A stretch of DNA of 64,000 nt, taken from contig JAKSKR010000008.1 of assembly GCA_024401645.1 (NCBI GenBank), forward strand, positions 1 through 64,000. The letters run 5' to 3'. Source of the stretch: Paludibacteraceae bacterium (GTDB lineage: Bacteria; Bacteroidota; Bacteroidia; Bacteroidales; Paludibacteraceae). Shown here one piece after another: positions 60,777 to 64,000 of the stretch. Under the pieces are notes generated by a model. That model was not told where the DNA came from and did no database searches. It was given only the letters and a program-made list of their open reading frames with translations. The translations under genes and the position numbers were made by a program. Positions within the stretch are counted from its first letter, which is position 1. Every line of letters begins with the position of its first letter.

Positions 60777-62345
60777 TTACTGAAACATCTTAGTTCTTGG
60801 AGCAGTTGCATAGTGCTGAGTTGGAATACCGAAGCCAAGCTTAGGATAGATAGCACCATTACCATCGTTAGGTACGATACGAACGTTATCGATAGCAAAA
60901 CGAGATGTATTGTTCTTAACACTAGGATTCAAAGAGAAGTCATATGAACTCATACAAATTGAGAAACCACCAAAGTAGTCAAACATATCGTCGTCATTGC
61001 TCAACATGCTGCTATACTTTTGTACATAAGTACGATGTTCAGGATCACCAAAAGCTTCTTGATCACCTTCAGCACTGAAATCACCCTTAGAGAAGTTTTC
61101 AGCTGAGGTAGTATAGTTCTTTTTTTCAAAGTTCCAAATAAACTCACTCATTGGAACTGTAACAGTCATCCAGCCATCAGTATTGAAGTCCTTTGCACCC
61201 TTAGGGGTCCAGCCACCTTCTTGAGGCTTATCCCAATCAACTTCAGACATTTGAAGAGTCGCACAATATTTACGGCAAGTTCCTTCAAAATCGTTTGCAG
61301 AACCAGTAAAGCCCATAGCCAAGCACATACCATTGGTTGGAGCATCCTTGTCGACATTAACTTCGAACTTAACCACAAAGTTTGAAGCCAAGTCAGGATT
61401 AGATTGAATCTGTTTCTTGAAAGAACCGTATACAGATCTAACTTCATCCTGTTCCTCTACAAAATCAGGAGCGAAGATGATACCTTCGAATTCAACAGCA
61501 CCACGAACAGTACCGAACTGGTTTCTTGTTGCCTTGTTTCTGCTATAGCCTTCTTCAATGTCAGCCCAAGCATCGTCAAGAGCTAACAAGTTATCAAATA
61601 GGTTATAAGCGCCATCTGCAGTTTTGTCAACGATACCACACTTGGTTGTGTAAAACAAAGACTCTTCACTTTCGAAGTCGCACAAAATGTTACGACAGTC
61701 GCGGAAAAGGAAAGGAGCAACGCATTCCTTACCTTCTGCGTTATTTCTAATAATAAGAGTCAGGTTTTCACCCAAGCCATTAGGTATAGTAACATACATT
61801 TCGGTTCCATCATTATTCTTGATTTCCAAGTTAGAACCAGAAACTACAGTTTCAGTACCATCCTGAGATCTGAAAATAGCTTGCATATCGTCACCTACGA
61901 AAGAAGCACCCTTAATTTTAAGAGTTCCACCATCGCCAACGAATTCATTATAGGCCATGTAAACTTCAGGAGTACCTACAACAGTTGTAAGCGCTTTCTT
62001 CTTGAAACCAGAAGGACAGCTTTCGGTAATCAACTTACCAACACAAGACTTTGAAACTACTGGAATTTGAAGTACGATAGAGTTATCGGTACGGTAAGCA
62101 GGCTTAATACTTACAATCTTACCACCGAAATCGATAGCAGTTACGCTACCTAGGTTGCTACCAAGAATGGCAACATAGCTACCTGCTTCAACTTCACCTT
62201 TGATAGTCTCTTTAGTGTTGAGATTTTCAACCTTATCGATAACAGGAACACTGCAATCGCAACCGCAATCGTTCACATCATCACAAGATGTGAAGCCTGC
62301 CAACGATGCCAATGCAGTAGCTACTAATATTGAATATTTTTTCAT
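60777..62345 (-). CDS. IPT/TIG-domain surface lipoprotein (glycan-binding, SusE-position)
   Basis: The 522-residue protein has a lipoprotein signal (LASLAGFTSCDD, lipid Cys21) and a Cys-rich start (DCGCDC). An IPT/TIG domain follows at about 35-115 (AGSYVAILGSNLGSVTAIDFGG) and a second at about 118-205 (GGTLKIKGASFVG, YVTIPNGLG). The C-terminal half looks like a carbohydrate-binding beta-sandwich (for example NGMCLAMGFTGS, GWMTVTVPMSEFIWNF). Its place 29 bases after a SusD gene makes a surface glycan-binding role likely; the glycan is unknown. Confidence 0.85.
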   Translation of the reverse strand: MKKYSILVATALASLAGFTSCDDVNDCGCDCSVPVIDKVENLNTKETIKGEVEAGSYVAILGSNLGSVTAIDFGGKIVSIKPAYRTDNSIVLQIPVVSKSCVGKLITESCPSGFKKKALTTVVGTPEVYMAYNEFVGDGGTLKIKGASFVGDDMQAIFRSQDGTETVVSGSNLEIKNNDGTEMYVTIPNGLGENLTLIIRNNAEGKECVAPFLFRDCRNILCDFESEESLFYTTKCGIVDKTADGAYNLFDNLLALDDAWADIEEGYSRNKATRNQFGTVRGAVEFEGIIFAPDFVEEQDEVRSVYGSFKKQIQSNPDLASNFVVKFEVNVDKDAPTNGMCLAMGFTGSANDFEGTCRKYCATLQMSEVDWDKPQEGGWTPKGAKDFNTDGWMTVTVPMSEFIWNFEKKNYTTSAENFSKGDFSAEGDQEAFGDPEHRTYVQKYSSMLSNDDDMFDYFGGFSICMSSYDFSLNPSVKNNTSRFAIDNVRIVPNDGNGAIYPKLGFGIPTQHYATAPRTKMFQ

Positions 62346-62374
62346 GTTTTTCTAAAATTGATATAAACAATGAA

Positions 62375-64000
62375 TTAATAAGGATAAGAACCTTTCTTAA
62401 TCTGATCAAGATCGTCGAATGTCTTGCTGCTCAATGAGCTTGCAACAGCAGATGGAACTGGGAAGAACCATGCAACGTTCTTAGTGTCGATAGGAGTTTC
62501 TGCAGGCAATGTAGGGTCTGCAGTGTTCAACTCGTACTGACGCTGGTACTGAGCATCGCCCTTAGCAACTTCTACACCCAACTTGTTACCATAAACCCAA
62601 CCACGATCCTGGTGTTCCAAGAATTCGAGAGCTGAAGCCTGGTTACGGTAGTAGATGCGCTTCAAATCCAACCAGTTCTGACATTCAAGAGCGAACTCGT
62701 GACGTCTTTCTTCAAACAAGTCGTACTTGTTGCTGTAAGTTTTGTAAGAATATTCCTTAACATCAGATGCATCTCTGTCATCAACGAAGGTTGTAGTCTG
62801 TTCTGCATCAGTATCGTACAAAGCAACAGGTTGGTTATAAGCAGTAAGACCAGCACGCTGACGAACAACGTTCAAGTCTTCCAAACCAGCTGAAGATTTT
62901 GCAAATACATCTGGAGCGCCAGTTTCAAGAGCCATCTTAGCTTCTGCACGCATCAAATACAAGTCAGCAGTACGCAAGATAGGCAATGAAAGAGCTGCAG
63001 AGAATTCGTTTGTTACAGGCATACGGTAAACGAACTTACGAAGTGCGTTCTTACAAGGCATTTCAGGTTCTGAACCGTAAGGAGAGTTACAAAGGCCCTT
63101 CTTATCTACAAGAGTCTTGCTTGGATTGTAGTAATAAACGTAATCAGGACCAGAATACATCTTGTAAACAGGAGTGTGTTCCTTTGCATCGTCCATCTTA
63201 TCACCATCAGCATAGTAAGAACATGCCTTCTTACGAATATCTGAAGGTTCGAATGAGTTGAACAAAGTAACAGTCAAACCCTTTTCACCACCGTAAGCAT
63301 TTTCGCCAGAGTTCATAAACTTAGAACGACCCCACATGATCTGGCGCTGTGAACCTGCACCGTAAGGACCCTGTTCAAAGTAAAGAGAGAAGAGGTTTTC
63401 CTGGTTGTAAGACTTTGGCCAGAAAATGTTTTCGTAATTAGCAGTGCTTTCCAAGTAACAGCTAGGAATGATTTCATCCAAAATTTTGATAGCATCCTGG
63501 TTATACTCATTGAATGACTTTTCTGCATTGAACTTGTGGTTAGCAAGGTCAGGAGTTGCAGCAGCTGCACCCATTGTCAAATACAACTTAGCCAACATAC
63601 CCTTTGCAGCAACCTTTGCAGGACGTTCGTTACTTGTTCCCCAACGGTTAGCAGGCAACATTTCTTCAGCCTTCTTGAAGTCCCTTTCAGCCTGTGCGTA
63701 AACGCAACGGCGAGAAGCCTTCTTAATGTCGTTAGACTTGTCGGCAAGGATAGTCTTGTTGTTGTTTGTAATGATAGGCACTTCGCCCCAATACTCGGTC
63801 AAAAGGAAGTAGCAGTAGCCACGCATGAGGTAAGCCTCACCCTTTGCTCTCTTCTTAGCCTCGGCAGAAACACCTGAACCACACTGCTTGTCAAGATCGT
63901 TGATGATCATGTTACAACGGCTAATTACACCATAAAGGCACTGGTAACCGTTTAACAAGTGTGCGTTAGTTTCGCTGAACTGCAAGAAGAAGAATGAGCC
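62375..64000 (-). CDS. SusD/RagB family nutrient-binding lipoprotein, partial
   Basis: The frame stays open to the window edge, so the N-terminus and signal peptide lie outside. The 540-plus residues seen match SusD: helical TPR-like parts (AKKRAKGEAYLMRGYCYFLLTEYWGEVPI, read in parts), the C-terminal SusD_RagB block with LRTADLYLMRAEAKMAL, and the family end ESRHEFALE-like stretch (EERRHEFALECQNWLDLKR). It ends in WFFPVPSAVASS and DDLDQIKKGSYPY. SusD captures glycans for the SusC transporter, whose gene should lie just outside the right edge. Confidence 0.95.
   Translation of the reverse strand, partial: GSFFFLQFSETNAHLLNGYQCLYGVISRCNMIINDLDKQCGSGVSAEAKKRAKGEAYLMRGYCYFLLTEYWGEVPIITNNNKTILADKSNDIKKASRRCVYAQAERDFKKAEEMLPANRWGTSNERPAKVAAKGMLAKLYLTMGAAAATPDLANHKFNAEKSFNEYNQDAIKILDEIIPSCYLESTANYENIFWPKSYNQENLFSLYFEQGPYGAGSQRQIMWGRSKFMNSGENAYGGEKGLTVTLFNSFEPSDIRKKACSYYADGDKMDDAKEHTPVYKMYSGPDYVYYYNPSKTLVDKKGLCNSPYGSEPEMPCKNALRKFVYRMPVTNEFSAALSLPILRTADLYLMRAEAKMALETGAPDVFAKSSAGLEDLNVVRQRAGLTAYNQPVALYDTDAEQTTTFVDDRDASDVKEYSYKTYSNKYDLFEERRHEFALECQNWLDLKRIYYRNQASALEFLEHQDRGWVYGNKLGVEVAKGDAQYQRQYELNTADPTLPAETPIDTKNVAWFFPVPSAVASSLSSKTFDDLDQIKKGSYPY

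Noticed and set aside
1-64000. CRISPR array, rRNA genes or prophage modules
   Set aside because: No regularly spaced repeats, no rRNA-like blocks and no phage structural or integrase genes were found in the window.

Overview
The window is a stretch of a Bacteroidales (phylum Bacteroidota) chromosome. The supporting signs are many Bacteroidota-type -7 promoter elements (TAnnTTTG), a fused str-S10-spc-alpha ribosomal operon without tuf, a SusD/RagB gene, a C-terminal type IX secretion (T9SS) sorting domain, a PorT-like barrel, and lipoproteins with LASC-type lipoboxes. I cannot fix the genus. A gut or rumen Prevotella-like or related lineage would fit.

Layout. 1-3.3 kb is a decayed accessory patch. 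It holds a two-repeat FISUMP-like protein with an N-terminal SHOCT-like segment, then an IS66-family element that lost the middle of tnpB/tnpC and has a duplicated 3' end, then a short ORF ending in an SSB-like acidic tail. 3.3-6.2 kb (minus) carries frr, rsgA and an orphan histidine kinase. 6.2-9.3 kb (minus) is an operon of a MATE exporter, a cytidylate-kinase-like protein and a membrane protein that appears split by a frameshift at a G6 tract. 9.5-20.5 kb holds typA, two proteins of unknown function, a SAM methyltransferase, a DUF5686 outer-membrane protein, a PorT-like protein, an AAA-ATPase/PD-(D/E)XK protein and a small membrane protein. 20.9-27.2 kb has cysteine/homocysteine synthesis (metY-like, cysK), a LuxR-type response regulator, tRNA-Ser(CGA), and a six-LysM NlpC/P60 hydrolase cotranscribed with pyrH.

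27.3-45.4 kb (minus) is one continuous translation superoperon from rpsL to rplQ with 30 ribosomal, fusA, secY, map, infA and rpoA genes. Two small members, rpmJ and rpmD, were read directly from the bases. 45.6-58.9 kb holds a PgpH-like HD phosphohydrolase, a lipoprotein with a CxxCH haem motif and beta-propeller-like repeats paired with a large membrane protein, tRNA-Arg(UCU), a TamL-like lipidated Omp85 protein, glmM, a histidine phosphatase and uvrA. 59-64 kb (minus) is the tail of a polysaccharide-utilisation-type locus: SusD (cut by the window edge), an IPT/TIG surface lipoprotein and a T9SS-sorted secreted protein.

Most of the window is housekeeping. I found no convincing new defence or mobile system, no CRISPR array, no rRNA and no intact prophage. 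The most useful leads are the frameshifted membrane gene at the G6 tract, the lipoprotein/membrane-protein pair at 47.8-51.2 kb, the unrecognised AT-rich 616-residue protein at 12.2 kb, the near-leaderless phosphatase transcript, the insertion in ribosomal protein uL18 and the structured gap before rpsD.
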